Shown: positions 37,501 through 49,618 of the stretch, in pieces
Layout of the letters: the number at the start of each line of letters is the position of its first letter
Numbering within the stretch: the stretch's first letter is position 1
Assembly: GCA_000226015.1 (NCBI GenBank)
Contig: JH153929.1
Span: 96,111-160,110, forward strand
DNA length: 64,000 nucleotides
Reading direction: 5' to 3'
DNA from: Mnemiopsis leidyi
Lineage: Eukaryota; Ctenophora; Tentaculata; Lobata; Bolinopsidae
Translations under genes and position numbers: made by a program
Notes under the pieces: model-generated
The model's database searches: none
What the model saw: the letters and a program-made list of their open reading frames with translations, nothing else
What the model was told of the DNA's origin: nothing

Positions 37501-40500
37501 TATACATATTATTCACTTAAACGTAAACAAATATACATCACCATTGTTACTCAAATTAATATTTTCTGACGAAACTCAAAGGTCGTTAAGATGGTTAATG
37601 CTAAAGCAAAAAGATTCCCAATTATCTTTTCTTAAAGCCACGTAATTATCAACTAAATCTTCCTACAAAGACGAATTTAACCTTTACAATCAAGAATTTA
37701 ATGTCCTCATTCTAATCAAACCGTATTTGATGGCTCCGAGACTGATCGTTTTGATTAGCTGGAAGCCTTACAATCTGTTGAACAACTATAAGTGCTGTAG
37801 TGCGTATACCGCTCAAAGATGCGTGTTATTTGATTGGTTAAAACCGCCTGATTGGAGCAATCCTGATCAAAGAGAGAGGAGCATGAATGTCGATTTATTT
37901 GTCGGTCTTCTGGAAAATTGCTCGATCAATCAGGCCCCATACACATCATTTACCACTTTGATAAATTAGAATTTGGAGGGCTCTTTGAAATAGCAGTATA
38001 CTTAACTACAAAAGAGTATTAGTACCTTATCTTTATCCAAACTCGACCTTAGATTGAGTACAGTTTTTAAATAAGAAAACATAAGTCTACCAGTCTGAGC
38101 TTGCAACTTGTAGCAAAACAAGATTTCCGTCACGGCCAGTGACTTGAGAGTCATGTTAACACACAAGTGTCGAACATCGTGTCACGTGACCAACAGCGAA
38201 GTCCCGGTGTGATATTAGCATATATGAGCATAATATCACCGTGTCAGGATATGACTGAGATGTGTTACTATGTGTGGCTAGGTGCAAGACGAGAGCAACC
38301 CTTCTGAAGTTCTGCTATTGTGCCGGAGACGACGATCAAGGAGAGCTGGCTATTGTCGGGGTCACGTGATAAAGATCGGTAGTCATGTGACCAGGATTGG
38401 AAAACTGCCAGCACAATAGTCACGTACGCGTTACAGTTAATGGTGGAGGTGTTCCACAAGAAGGAGTCTCTAGTTCAATTCTGACTAACAAATATCTCAA
38501 GTGGAAAGTTTGGAAGAATTCTGGATTTCTATTTCTACTCACTCTTGGCCGCCAGAAATGACAGATTTTTGAAATGGTTTTCAACTTTCTTCAACTATTA
38601 TCTTTCAATCAAATAAGATCCCAAAGGTTGAACATTAAATTTTTGAAGGTTGAACATTAAATTTTTTCGATTTTATAAAAATTTGACTTAGAGATCAAGA
38701 TGTTATTTCCCGAAAATTTTAAAGGACCACGAACAGTACCTACAGACACATGTGAATACAAGTACATCAAACACTCATGATAAATCATACGACATTTCTT
38801 CCCACGCTTTCCATTTTCCATTCCGCCACCAACAAATAGTCCAATCTGGAGTCCTGTATTGGCGATATTATCTGCACATTAGGACAGGAGTAGCCATTGG
38901 TCCTTGCTCTCACGTGCCACCAAACTATTGGTCTGGCTAATAGCCCGCCATTACGACCAGGCCCTCTGATTGGCCCCTCTATTACAAACAATGATTGTGA
39001 TTGGTCGAGACGAGCCACGTGATTTTCCTGTGATTAAGTGGCGGAGTCTTTATAAAATGATTTTGTGGTACTATTATGGTTTAAAAGAAATTCAATATTG
39101 AACAAGATATACGGAATAAAGGACGAGTGGAGGGAGTGACTGTGTGTACTTCACGTCCCGTTTTCTCGACGAAGTAAGAAGCTGGCCACCATCTATCCAC
39201 TTGTTGCGATTAAAAAGGCTCGTAAGTTTTATCGACACAGTACACACAGCTCATGATAAACACTGAGGCTCAGCAGACACAGAATATGTTGGACACAGTA
39301 GACACCGTTTTAGACGCCCTGTCTACAGGGAACTGTGGAATGTCGACAAGTATAATAAGGACACAGCTAGGACACCCTGTCTACAGGGAACTGTGGAATG
39401 TTGACAAGTATATGGACACAGCTAGGACACTGTCTACAGGGAACTGTGGAATGTCGACAAGTATAAGGACACAGCTAGGATACCCTGTCTACAGGGAACT
39501 GTGGAATGTCGACAAGTATAAGGACACAGCTAGGACACTGTCTACAGGGAACTGTGGAATGTCGACAAGTATAAGGACACAGCTAGGATACCCTGTCTAC
39601 AGGGAACTGTGGAATGTGGACAAGTATAAGGACACAGCTAGGACACTCTGTCTACAGGGAACTGTGGAATGTCGACAAGTATAAGGACACTGCTAGGACA
39701 CCCCTCACGTCAATACTCGTGTTACAGTGTCCTGACGCCGACTCTACTGATAATAGGATGATTTTATTATTGGCGGCACTCACATTATCTTACCATTCCT
39801 ACCACCTTCTAGTCGTATTATCTGTTTGTAACAGATATATCTGCCGCATATGACTCACTGCCAAAATATACACATCTGATTAGGAGACACTTCTTTCACA
39901 CTTTCACACGCCAACTAACAGAAATACAATGTCTCTACCACACACCTCCCTCTAAAAAAGACACCTAGACTTTATCAGACGCTCCCCCTCCCCGGCACTG
40001 CGTGATGAATACGTACACACACATACACACATACACACACATACTATTATTACGTGTGACGACGGAGATATGGTCGCCACCCTGCTTCACACGGAGACAA
40101 TGACGTCACACTACATGTGCCACGTGTGTGTGGTGCTTTATGTTATAGTGACGTCACGGCTCAATCACGTGACGTCATCTCAAATCACGCGTGGCGTCAC
40201 GATTAAGAAAGTGGCGCCAGTCTTCCGGCATCCCACCAGTGCGACTGTTGTTCTCAGGCTAACCATATAATAGGGTTTTCCTAATGTTTAAACTGCCTTG
40301 ACACTTGAACCAACACGCACACAGGTCAGCTGGACTCAAAATAAGAAGTAGTCTTGGCATTACCCACTGCTCCGGACTCGACTGATTTGCGTGTCTTTAC
40401 ACACTTATAGCCAAGAAGACTGCTAACGAAACTGCTAGCAGCTTTCAAACAGTTCTCTCTCTCTACTGATCTAACATCCGACTAGTGCACTGCCTAAAAT

Positions 40501-43500
40501 AATTACACCTCAGGGGCACTTGGATTGATTTTTCCCACGATGTATATGTTTAAGAGTTTGAGAGGTTTCCATTGCGGGACATTCTTTAAAGAGACCCTAC
40601 TGTTTGTGTGACAGGGCCAGGTCAAAACCCAGGGAATCCGGATTTAAACTAATAGCAAAATTGACATAAACATGTAAAATATCCGCATGATATTACGTCT
40701 CCAACGTTCAGTATATAGAAGACATATAAATCATTTTCAAGGATGGGGGTTTACTAACGTTAGATTACATAGTGTGGTAAAATCCTGGCCCGTTATACCC
40801 ACAGTAAGAAATAAAAAAACTGTACAAAATTAAGAGTTTTCCACTATCAAGGAGCGACAAAGTCTGGCGGTAAAACGACAGACTTGGCTGACAAGTGCAG
40901 TAAAACGACAGACCTGGCTGACAAGTGCAGTAAAACGACAGACCTGGCTGACAAGTGCAGTAAAACGACAAACCTGGCTGACAAGTGCAGTGCAGTAAAA
41001 CGACAGACCTGGCTGACAAGTGCAGTAAAACGACAGACCTGGCTGACAAGTGCAGTAAAACGACAGACCTGGCTGACAAGTGCAGGTGTAGCTGTTCTCC
41101 CCGTCGTTGCAAGTACCCCCGTTCTTGCACGGATCGTTAGCACAGTTGTCGATATTCTTCTCGCAGAAGTTCCCGCCGTAGCCAGGTCGACACTCGCAGT
41201 AGAAATCTCCGATCGTGTTCCTACACTCGCCTCCGTTCTGACATGGGTCTTCCTGAAACGCAGTTTAAGTTTTACACTTCCAACTACTCGTTCTTGTCTG
41301 TGATTTGACGGGAAAATGAAAAATGTTCAATTTTGGTAATGGCGGTAAACATTGGTAATGGGGGTTGAGATGGGGGAGGGACGAGGGGGTCCGTGTTACA
41401 TTTGAATTTAATCCTCTTTTTTGTTTCTGTATTTTGTATCAAATTATTTCTACTGTTAACACAAAAAACTAAGATACTCTAGTCTCTAGACAATATATTA
41501 CTTGATATTGTTTAAAGAGTGTTTTTAAAAACCGACCACGCCTTCAATTTTTAACCAACCCGATATTGGTGACACCGAATGATCATCTTAGTCAGCTACT
41601 GAAGAAACCTCACCTCAAACACTAGTTGATCTTCTTAAAAACTCGGTCTATTAAACGTTCTTTGAGTATGCACTGCCAATGAATGCCCCATTCAAAAATG
41701 CTTGCCTTCCTCGACATGCAGCATTTGTATTCGGAGCTAAACTCTAGAGTTGGATTATTTTACACAAAAGTGTGTAAGCGTGTGTGTGTGTGCATTGCGC
41801 TATTGCATGGTGCGTCCAATCAAGATTAGGATATCTAGAGGGTTTATCAACTCCAGTGACAATAATGAAGGTGTGTTTGTTTTTGAAGGATTCGATTAAG
41901 TCAGATCGAAAGATGTGTCAATCCTCCTTTTCTTCGTGCATCATTTTGAACGGTGTTATAATTAGTTTCTTGATGTTTGCTGCACATCTGTCATGATTTA
42001 TGCTCTTGTAGCTATTCGAACAACCTGGAGTTCGATGTTCATTTTGTAATTTGATAGAATACGATCTGAACACTCTCAAGTCAATATGAACTTGACAACT
42101 GCATATCCATCATGATTTGCAAATTAAATCAATTCTGAAGAGTGCCAGATTCGTATATCAGATTGAAGTTCAAGAGTCACGAGTTAATGATATGAAAAAG
42201 TCTTTTATCTTGCTTCAACATTCAGTTTGCACTTCGGATACAAAGAAATTTCATTATAGTCGGTTTAATGAAAGACCACTTTCAAATATCTTAAAGTCAT
42301 TTCAAAATGATGTAACCCTCCCTAACTAGAGATTATTCACTGCAATCAAAAGAGAAACACACAGACACACGGACACACATTCTTGACTGAAATTCTATTT
42401 TAACCCGGAACTCCACCGGCTATCCCTCCCTCCCCCATTAACGGTCCAACTTTGGAGGTTTCCACAGCATGACGGAACTACACTGTTACTACTACCGGTT
42501 TGACAAGATGGAACTATCTTCAAATTATATCCACAGTGTCAGAGAGAGAGAGGTATACTATCCGTCCTCGAATTATTATCTTCAACACTTGTACGGGAAA
42601 GGCAGATACATCAACAGAGCGGGGGATGTTGGCACGAGATGTCACGGGTGACTGACTTCACCACGACTACCACTCAACAGCAACCCACGTGACGGAACTC
42701 TCTTTTCAATTCCAATTTCCAGCTGAGCTTTACTTGTAGTGGAGTGCGATGTCTTCGGACATCATGAAACACAATGATATATACTATATATGCAAGTATG
42801 TAGTCATGATAATGCGGTTAAAGTTACCAGTTGAAACGGGTTATGGGCTGACTGGGCCCTGGGGCTTCTTGAAGCTTGTCAACACATGGAGGTCTCGAGA
42901 TGTCTTGTATCTCTAGAATCTCCAGCAACTGTCACCCTCTCTCTCTCTCCCTCTCTACGTCCTACGTTTAAATCTACCCGGACATTACAAGCCCTCCACC
43001 CCAGTGCAATGTTAAAGTTTCTCGTACTGAAGAGAACTGTATAAGAGTGACGACTGAGAATTTTTTTTAATAATAATAATTTTTACCTCGTTTTATGTGG
43101 GCGTGAAAGAAGCATGCCTAGCTTTCTGGCTTGCATTGCAATTAGATTTAACTTTGATCTACCTAGGTCGGTTATTGACACATTTCGTAGTGGTTACGCG
43201 TTAAAATTGAGGCCCGACGGCAAGTTGACCGGGCTGTCTTTTTGCTTTGAAGATATGATTGGTCCAGGTTGACAAGAAAGGGTCCCTGTATTATTACAGT
43301 GCCTCAATAGCAAAGGCGGAATTTAACGGTGCCATTTAAGCTGATTACAACTGTAGCCCTTTTACATGCCCTAAATCAAGTCTTGATTGGAACTCGAAAT
43401 CCACTCATAGTCTAGTCTTCTGACTGGTTCGGCATAGAGAAATTTGCCAGAATAAACTTTTTGCTTTATTGAAAGGAAACATTATCAGACTATTTTATTA

Positions 43501-46500
43501 CCAGACTATTTGAGACTAAATCGACACTAGAGCACATTATATGTTAGATGGTTGTCCAAACTTAGCCAGTAGGCAGATTTTAGCACCTAACCACCATGAC
43601 CAACAATACCACACAAAAACACATTCTTGGACCCCACCAAAATGAAAGGTGGTGCAACTTTTCCGGGATCTGGAAATTTAGAGACCAGTAAGTGAAGGTG
43701 AAGTTGGTGGAATTTGATCCGAAGTAGAACCTTCTCTCTCTCTCAGTGCGACACACGCCTAGCGCAGTGTACAGGTACATAACCTCCTCCTCCTCCTGCT
43801 CCTGCTGCTGCCTGGACAGTTCAAATTACTGGGGTTTCTCCGGGGTTTAAATCATTTTATCGCCAACCGATAACAGGTTACACACAATATATTTGATGTA
43901 TACGCCTAAAAGCCGTGCTGTTTCTATATGGCGAACTGACGTCAGAAGACCGGGTGTTAATATCACGACACTGCCTGAGTGTGTTACACCCAGATACTGT
44001 TCTTTTTGAACAAGAGAAGTGTTCATTGGGGCATATCTTTGTGTTGTGAAACTTGCATGATGATTTTGTTACAAACCATTCAGATCTAAATCTTAAGTTC
44101 CTAATATATCCTGAGATCCTTATTTCAGATCAAAATCTTGGATTCGCCTGTTTCCATCCTTTCTGTACTATTATTGTTGGGATAACTGTGGGACCAATAC
44201 ACAGACGGTCGATTTACACTTAAGCACACTTCTAATGACTCTTATAAGTGGATGTAATTCATGTAATGCGAGAGTTTCAACTATGCGCACAATGTGCTGT
44301 TACAGAGGACACCACATCCTACCAGTTGTCCTAGATCACGTGTTCTCTATCCGGCCCTGTCATTGGCCAATCCGCTTCCCGTGTCTCAGGCAACCACGTC
44401 CTACCTACAAGCTAGAGAGTAAGTACAGACTACCTACATGCATATAATATACACCATGGATCATTGCAATTGTAATTGTATGTAAAAACTATAATTATAC
44501 ACGTTTTACAAGCGAGGAATGTTGTGATAGTCTGAGACAGCGAGGTGCAGGAAGTAGGTACTTGTAACCGGTACGGTTGTCATGGTTCTCATGGAACACG
44601 TGCTCCTCGTTAAATACTTTAGGTAACTTAATGATATTGGTCTTGTAAAAACACTCCCGTAACATCGTCGTTGTAGTTCGTCTTCGAAGTAAGACTTGAA
44701 GGAAACTGGTGCGATGTAGGAGAAGGGTAACGTATTTGGTACGTAATCCCGGGGAATTCGACGACTTTACTTGTTTTTTGAATTAATAAAATTTCGTAAC
44801 ACAATTATACATAGGAATATGAACATAATTTAATATATATAAGGAACTATTATGTGCTACAGGATACCACCTGTAAGAGTCCAGCTCTTTTGACGGCGCA
44901 ACCTACTAAGGCCAAAAGGCTACTAGAAGCGCTACTAATCAGTATTTACATACAAAATTTCAATCTCTAATCTCAATCTTACATTGTGAAATTCACTAGA
45001 TTGATTTAAAGCTTTACATCGCGATCGGGAGAACATGTTATAAATCGTGTTGTAGCCAAGATTTTCCCGGGACAACTGTATCCACAATTTACAATTTCTC
45101 AAGTCAATTATCAGGAGAAAAACGACTGGTGTAGATCACTGTTTTTATTGTGGTACAAAAAGAGCCAGATTATAATCAATTCTTTATCTTTTCAATTACA
45201 CCAGTAAAATCTCAATAAGTTCAGGACTCAGTGAGTCATCGAATGCTATTGTTCCCTGACAATAGTCCAATTTTTCTTACATCTAAGTGGCTATCACACC
45301 AACAACGATCAACAATCTCCGTGTTTTATAGTCAATATGGAACTTCAGAGAGTCGACATTCAGAGGAAATCCTGCTAAGCTTGGGCATCATGAAGTGGTA
45401 GTTGCACTTCGGAAAGCTTTAAACCTTTTCTAGTAGCTTGTATGGGGCAAAATATGTTGCCAATTAGGTAGTTACAAGCCTTGATAAACCTCTGGTGCAA
45501 GTGATTAGCTTGATTCGTGATTAAAACCAAGGTGGTGCTATGTGTGTGCGAGCAGGTAGATTATTTCTACGACTTCAGGAACTACAAGGTTTTCAGGGTC
45601 CACAAAACTACGAGATTTACATGTTGATATTTTGGGTTTTATTAAATCAAGAGGACGTATTAAACGAACATATTGACTTGAGTGTAAAGAATTGAGCCTG
45701 GACGGAACCCAGCTGCTTCAGTTCCTTGTTTAACATGCCGTTCAGCAAGGACATTCACAGCTTTAGCCGAGGCGGGGCACATAACTCGCTTCCGTAACTC
45801 ATTGTCAAATGTTGAATATATACTTGTCTCATCCACAAGATATATACTTGTGTTTCAGTAGTGACAAGTTGTCACAGTCTCTCGAGCTTCGTAATTGCCA
45901 GAGATGTCTCTTAAACAATTACTAGGACTCGGTGATTATTAAATCAAGAGGACGTATTAAACGAACATATTGACTTGAGTGTAAAGAATTGAGCCTGGAC
46001 GGAACCCAGCTGCTGTGTCAGACGACATGGAGGCTAAATAATAAATATGCTAAACATAAGATGCCAATAAGCCCGACTCGACTTCAAGCTTGAGAACTGT
46101 TTAAATGTTCGCATAACTTACAACTTAACTTAATGTTTTAAAGCGACGACTCGATGCAGTTTAACTCGGAACTCATGAACTCGAAGTACATTCTTCCAGT
46201 TCTATAGGTTAAACCTTGAGATTTTGCCGACGCAAAGTAACCCTTCAAATCTGCAAATTTTGACACTTTCCCACAGAGCATATATTACGTACGTTGTTGA
46301 CAAAGTCGATTTTGGGAACACATCAAAACGTAAGAAATACACGTCACTATGCCAGAAAGTTGCAGTTTGATAACTACGTGAGACCCTGATCTTGTGAGCA
46401 ATCTTCACCACAGGTGAGATAATCGCCCAAGAATTTCAGTAGCTCAAACTTACAATCGTTTCTTCTAAACCATAACTAATGACCTCCATAACGCCACATA

Positions 46501-48852
46501 ATACAACCCATGATCACGCTTAGAAGTGACAATGAGGCCTTAAATCTCAGGGCCAGTTTCAAGATGGTCTTCTTGCTCCAGTGCACGCAGCGCTTACTCC
46601 CTGGATCAGAGAGAGAGAGAGAGAGAGAGAGTGGAGCTAGACCAGAGGAACTCATTAGTTGGCTCCGTGGTGAGCTTACATGCCTAACTCTCGCATTACA
46701 GTGCCATTGCAGGCATATCGGATACATTTGTCAGGGATAATGCACATAATCGTCACGTGTGCAGAGCACGTGATCAGTGTATCATGTGCAGGTGCACTGT
46801 AGGCACTAGTATAGGAACCTTACTGGGTACTGTACCTTCAATACCAGCGTTGGTACCGGGGTTAGGCCAGACAGAACATCATGACAAAATGAGAAGTGCC
46901 GTCAATTCTTATTTCAAGTCAAAAATTGTGTGGTTCTTATCTAAACAGACCCCCCCCCCCTTCCCGCAAATTACAAAAACTTTTCAAATTTTTCCCAAAA
47001 TTTACTTTAAATACTCACTTTACACTCGTCGATGTCATCCTCACAGTTAACAGCGGTGTATCCGGGAAAACAGTCGCATCTGAACTCTCCTCCCCCTAGG
47101 TCTGTACAGTTACCGTTACCTCTGCAATTACTTGTCGTGAAATTCGGAGACAACAATTTTTTTGTAAGGATCTCTTCGAGGTGCAAATTTGCCTTGAATT
47201 TTGAATTAGCAACAGACGTCATATTTGTTGAATTCTTTTTTACTGAGTATCGAAAGGGAGAGATAAGCCGAAAAATATAGAAATGACGTAACAAGATATA
47301 ATTGATCCAGGACCATTAAACGAAAAGGATATAATACGGAATTTTGAAACAATTAAGTTGCAAATGGGCAGTACAGTTGCCCATCTAAGTGATATTTCAC
47401 GAAAAAAAAAAGCTTACAAGTCTAACTCCAAAATGATATTATTGTTACACGTTACCTAAATGATATAAATTGATATGTTACCTGCAGGGATTTCTACTAC
47501 ACATGTCAACTGTCCTCTCGCAGTACTTTCCTGTAAGTCCCACACCACACTGACAGTGTATGTTTCTCTGGTCACGGTTGTACGTGTACTCTTTACACAC
47601 TGATATTTGGTTCCGTCCCCTGAATGGAGAACCGATAAGTTTGGTGAAGGAGCAGGAGGTTGCGTCCAATCGTGTCATCGAACATGACTTAAATGAATGC
47701 TTTGATCAAACAAAATTGGATGTCAAAGAACCCATCAAATATCTGTCAGCATACTCGGGTAACGCGGACACATAATTGATGAGATCTTGAAATCCTTATC
47801 ATTTTAAAAGTATGGGTTACTCAGAGGCAGGTTTAAAATCATTCAAGTTTGTGTAACTGTCACTTCATGTCGACCCCACACGATTTCAAATTAACGACTA
47901 ACGATAATTTGGACGCAAGGAATGACAACGTTAAAACAAGAACAATGTCATTATACATAAATACGTGTGTATTGCCATGTGCATGAAGTTACAAAGATCT
48001 CTGTGTCAACAGGTGCAGCCTCACAGACCGAACAGTTAGAATGTTTGACAGACCTAACAGTTGGAATGTTTGACAGGTCTGATTGGGTACTAACAGACTG
48101 ATAACGAGCCTCTAAGTGGTCAAAGATAACAGGGGTTTGTCTATGTAGGAGTGCTAGAGGCAGGTCAGTGAAATTTTCCGTTCTTTCGTAACTCCAGCTT
48201 TTGCTTGTTTTGCTTTTTTTAGATGGACGAATCACGATAAGGCAGATCTAGATAAGGATAAAGAATATTGATCTAAAGAATGGCTAACTTTTACTGTGAG
48301 GTACTTACGTTCCGTTTTGACAAGGATTATCATCGCACGTGGTTATCTTGACAGAACAGTCAAAACCTTTCCATCCAAGGTCGCAATTACACGTGGTGTG
48401 AGGATCGTCACTGCACGTGCCGTGGACGCAGCCGCAGTCTGTTGCTTCCTGCGCGCACAACTCACCACTGAACACTGCAATTAAACAGAGGTCAGCCATA
48501 TATTTCGAACTTTTCAAGTGAAATATAAAGGTTATTGCTTTTAAATTTAACACTATCTTAACGTTGCAAATGTAAGATAACATAGGAGTAAGATAAGGTA
48601 TACAATTTAAATATATTGTAAACTGAACTTGGAATGAACTTTATAATGTAGTGAAGAAATGAGGTTTATCTCCGCTTTATGTACAGAACGATTTTCAGAT
48701 GAAGCATATGCGAGAGGTCAACGGCCATTATGTAATGCATGACAGAGGATGATTTGTGAGGTTTATGTGAGAAACAAGTTCAAATTTGACAAGTTCTCTT
48801 AGACCGGGGCGTGTTTACCTAGGACGATGATGCCACTAAGAATTGTCTGCAT
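24471..48852 (-). CDS. Notch: Notch receptor, complete gene, 24 exons
   Basis: Exons (minus strand): 48852-48819, 48474-48309, 47619-47482, 47121-47019, 41252-41069, 34940-34827, 34670-34571, 33013-32874, 32660-32556, 31525-31343, 30822-30569, 30452-30111, 29980-29781, 29041-28927, 28680-28535, 28229-28069, 27777-27686, 27558-27451, 26783-26554, 26408-26282, 26094-25693, 25551-25311, 25152-25046 and 24890-24471. Every junction is GT-AG and in phase, giving 1403 residues. Order: signal peptide ([20 protein letters not shown]), about 15 EGF-like repeats, three LNR repeats, heterodimerisation region, one membrane helix, RAM motif, six ankyrin repeats and a Pro/Ser-rich tail. It is a cell-surface receptor for DSL ligands; after ADAM and gamma-secretase cleavage the intracellular part binds the CSL (RBPJ) transcription factor. 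The only weak junction is the exon 18 donor (GTACAC at 27450), chosen for phase over a nearby GTAAGA. Confidence 0.97.
25693..26783 (-). other. Notch ankyrin-repeat exons
   Basis: Exons 19-21 encode six recognisable repeats: [98 protein letters not shown] and [20 protein letters not shown]. The first is not preceded by an obvious further repeat, whereas other Notch proteins have seven. These repeats form the platform for CSL and Mastermind. Confidence 0.92.
27451..27777 (-). other. Notch transmembrane and RAM exons
   Basis: Exon 17 encodes the helix [20 protein letters not shown] (about residues 838-858). Exon 18 follows with basic [11 protein letters not shown] and the RAM-type RBPJ-binding core LWEPDGF (hydrophobic-W-x-P), then a basic SRKRNIKD stretch. 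Gamma-secretase would cut near the inner end of the helix. Confidence 0.9.
28311..28533. repeat. Polypurine tract in Notch intron 15
   Basis: About 220 bp of almost pure G/A on the plus strand (repeats of gaagaaaaagtggaaggaag type), pyrimidine-rich on the transcribed strand. It starts right behind the exon 15 donor. Such tracts can form triplexes and vary in length. Confidence 0.85.
28867..28946. repeat. 39-bp tandem duplication across the Notch exon 14 donor
   Basis: acgtacgtaaaataccgacc and the following 19 bases occur at 28867-28905 and again, identically, at 28908-28946. The second copy holds the last 20 bases of LNR3 exon 14 and its GTCGGT donor; the first copy is therefore a spare donor 41 bp into the intron. 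Confidence 0.9.
35985..36110. repeat. Tandem repeat, 21 bp x 6
   Basis: Six copies of ggtgtacctagcatcatggta in Notch intron 5, nearly identical, which points to recent expansion. Confidence 0.95.
39300..39705. repeat. Tandem repeat, about 51-57 bp x 7
   Basis: Seven units, each containing gtctacagggaactgtggaa followed by tgtcgacaagtataaggaca, alternating between longer (ccctgtctac) and shorter (actgtctac) forms. The alternation suggests a higher-order dimer. It lies in Notch intron 5; the open frames across it are by-products of the repeat. Confidence 0.95.
40871..41085. repeat. 30-bp minisatellite x 7 spanning the Notch exon 5 splice donor
   Basis: On the minus strand the unit reads TGCACTTGTCAGCCAG then GTCTGTCGTTTTAC. 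The first part is the end of exon 5 (codons C-T-C-Q-P-G) and the second is the donor plus intron start. Seven copies follow each other; the fourth has five extra bases (tgcag) and GTTTGT instead of GTCTGT. Thirty bases equals ten codons, so nearby copies are in frame. Confidence 0.95.
41253..47018. other. Notch intron 4, about 5.8 kb
   Basis: No supported gene. It includes short (CT)n near 42941, CTC/CTG trinucleotide runs at 43788-43812, a 77-bp duplication (45641 and 45937), a (GA)n run at 46607-46632, and a run of nine or more Cs near 46950. Confidence 0.6.
45641..46014. repeat. 77-bp direct duplication, 296 bp apart
   Basis: The block beginning attaaatcaagaggacgtat and ending ggaacccagctgct occurs at 45641-45717 and 45937-46014, differing by a single extra A. 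Near identity implies a recent event or an assembly effect. In Notch intron 4. Confidence 0.92.
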
Positions 48853-49429
48853 TTCACGAGCACATCAATACCGGGATTCCTCTAGCTACGATGTTTAGGC
48901 AGGGTTACTTTTAAATCACGAATAAATATATATACTTCAAAAATCACAAAGGTCATGTCCGAATCAGGTAGTTTCGAATTCAAGAGGAACGAAAAACCGC
49001 AATCAAATTTCAGACTTTGATAACAATAAAGTCGAACTTGGTAGTATATAATGGTATGGCGAACAAAAAAGAAAACAATATTAGAAAACAATCAAAATCC
49101 ACCTCAGAAACTAAAAGCAGAAAACAAAAGACAATAGGCGAAGAACCGCGTAAGCTAATAGACGAGCTATTAGCAACTGCTCAGGAATAATTGCAGTTCA
49201 ACCTAGTTAAACACCGACCAAACTTGACATTTTTGAGCGGATAAACGGTCTCAAAGTTCACGTGTCATAGTTGTAAAGGATCGCCAGGTCACGTGGCAAA
49301 TGTAATTGTCATTGACTTTGTCAGTGGAGATTACACCAGTGCATGAGTGTAAAGTAGCCTAGATGTAGAGTGGAAGTAGAACTGTCAATAGACACAATAC
49401 ACTAGACTTTACACTACACATTACACACT

Positions 49430-49618
49430 TCACCCTGCAAACTTTAATCTAGACACTAAGCACTACACACTACACATTACACATTAGGCACTAAACACTA
49501 AACATTACACACTACACACTACACACTACACACTACACACTACACACTACACACTACACACTACACACTACACACTACACACTACACACTACACTCAAGA
49601 CACTACACACTACACAGA
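49430..49618. repeat. Heptanucleotide satellite (CTACACA)n
   Basis: About 20 copies of ctacaca with ttacaca and ctaaaca variants at the left edge. Located 0.6-0.8 kb upstream of the Notch start codon. Confidence 0.95.

Larger units (their letters stand above)
34941..41068. other. Notch intron 5, about 6.1 kb
   Basis: No nested gene that I can support. It contains the 21-bp and 54-bp tandem arrays, a CACACAGA-type run at 37130-37165, an ACACATAC run near 40015-40050, short duplications at 37432-37485 and 38625-38668, two TTCCCACG words (38799, 40532) and clusters of ATTGG/CCAAT with CACGTG at 38880-39020. Confidence 0.6.
30255..48474 (-). other. Notch exons 2-12: EGF-like repeats
   Basis: I count 14 full EGF-like repeats and a fifteenth that is irregular ([15 protein letters not shown] then CC). 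Repeats with the calcium-binding D-I-D-E/D-C start include [38 protein letters not shown] and [16 protein letters not shown]. The first repeat is a short [11 protein letters not shown] type. Most repeats are split between two exons, often in phase 1 just before the sixth cysteine region, as is common in Notch genes. Which repeats bind ligand (equivalents of Drosophila EGF11-12) cannot be assigned by eye. Confidence 0.9.

Noticed and set aside
39253-39853. Plus-strand open frames of up to 143 codons with repeating [10 protein letters not shown] and ELWNVDKY peptides
   Set aside because: They are read through the 51-57 bp tandem array in Notch intron 5; the frame stays open because of the repeat, with no domain or splice context.
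40871-41085. CRISPR-like regular repeat
   Set aside because: Units are directly adjacent without unique spacers, and the genome is eukaryotic.
40765-41303. Repetitive open frames on both strands ([20 protein letters not shown] types)
   Set aside because: By-products of the 30-bp minisatellite in other frames. Only the minus frame giving CTCQPG continues the real Notch exon.
49430-49618. Telomere-like repeat
   Set aside because: The unit is CTACACA, not TTAGGG or a known telomeric variant, and it lies in an internal position.
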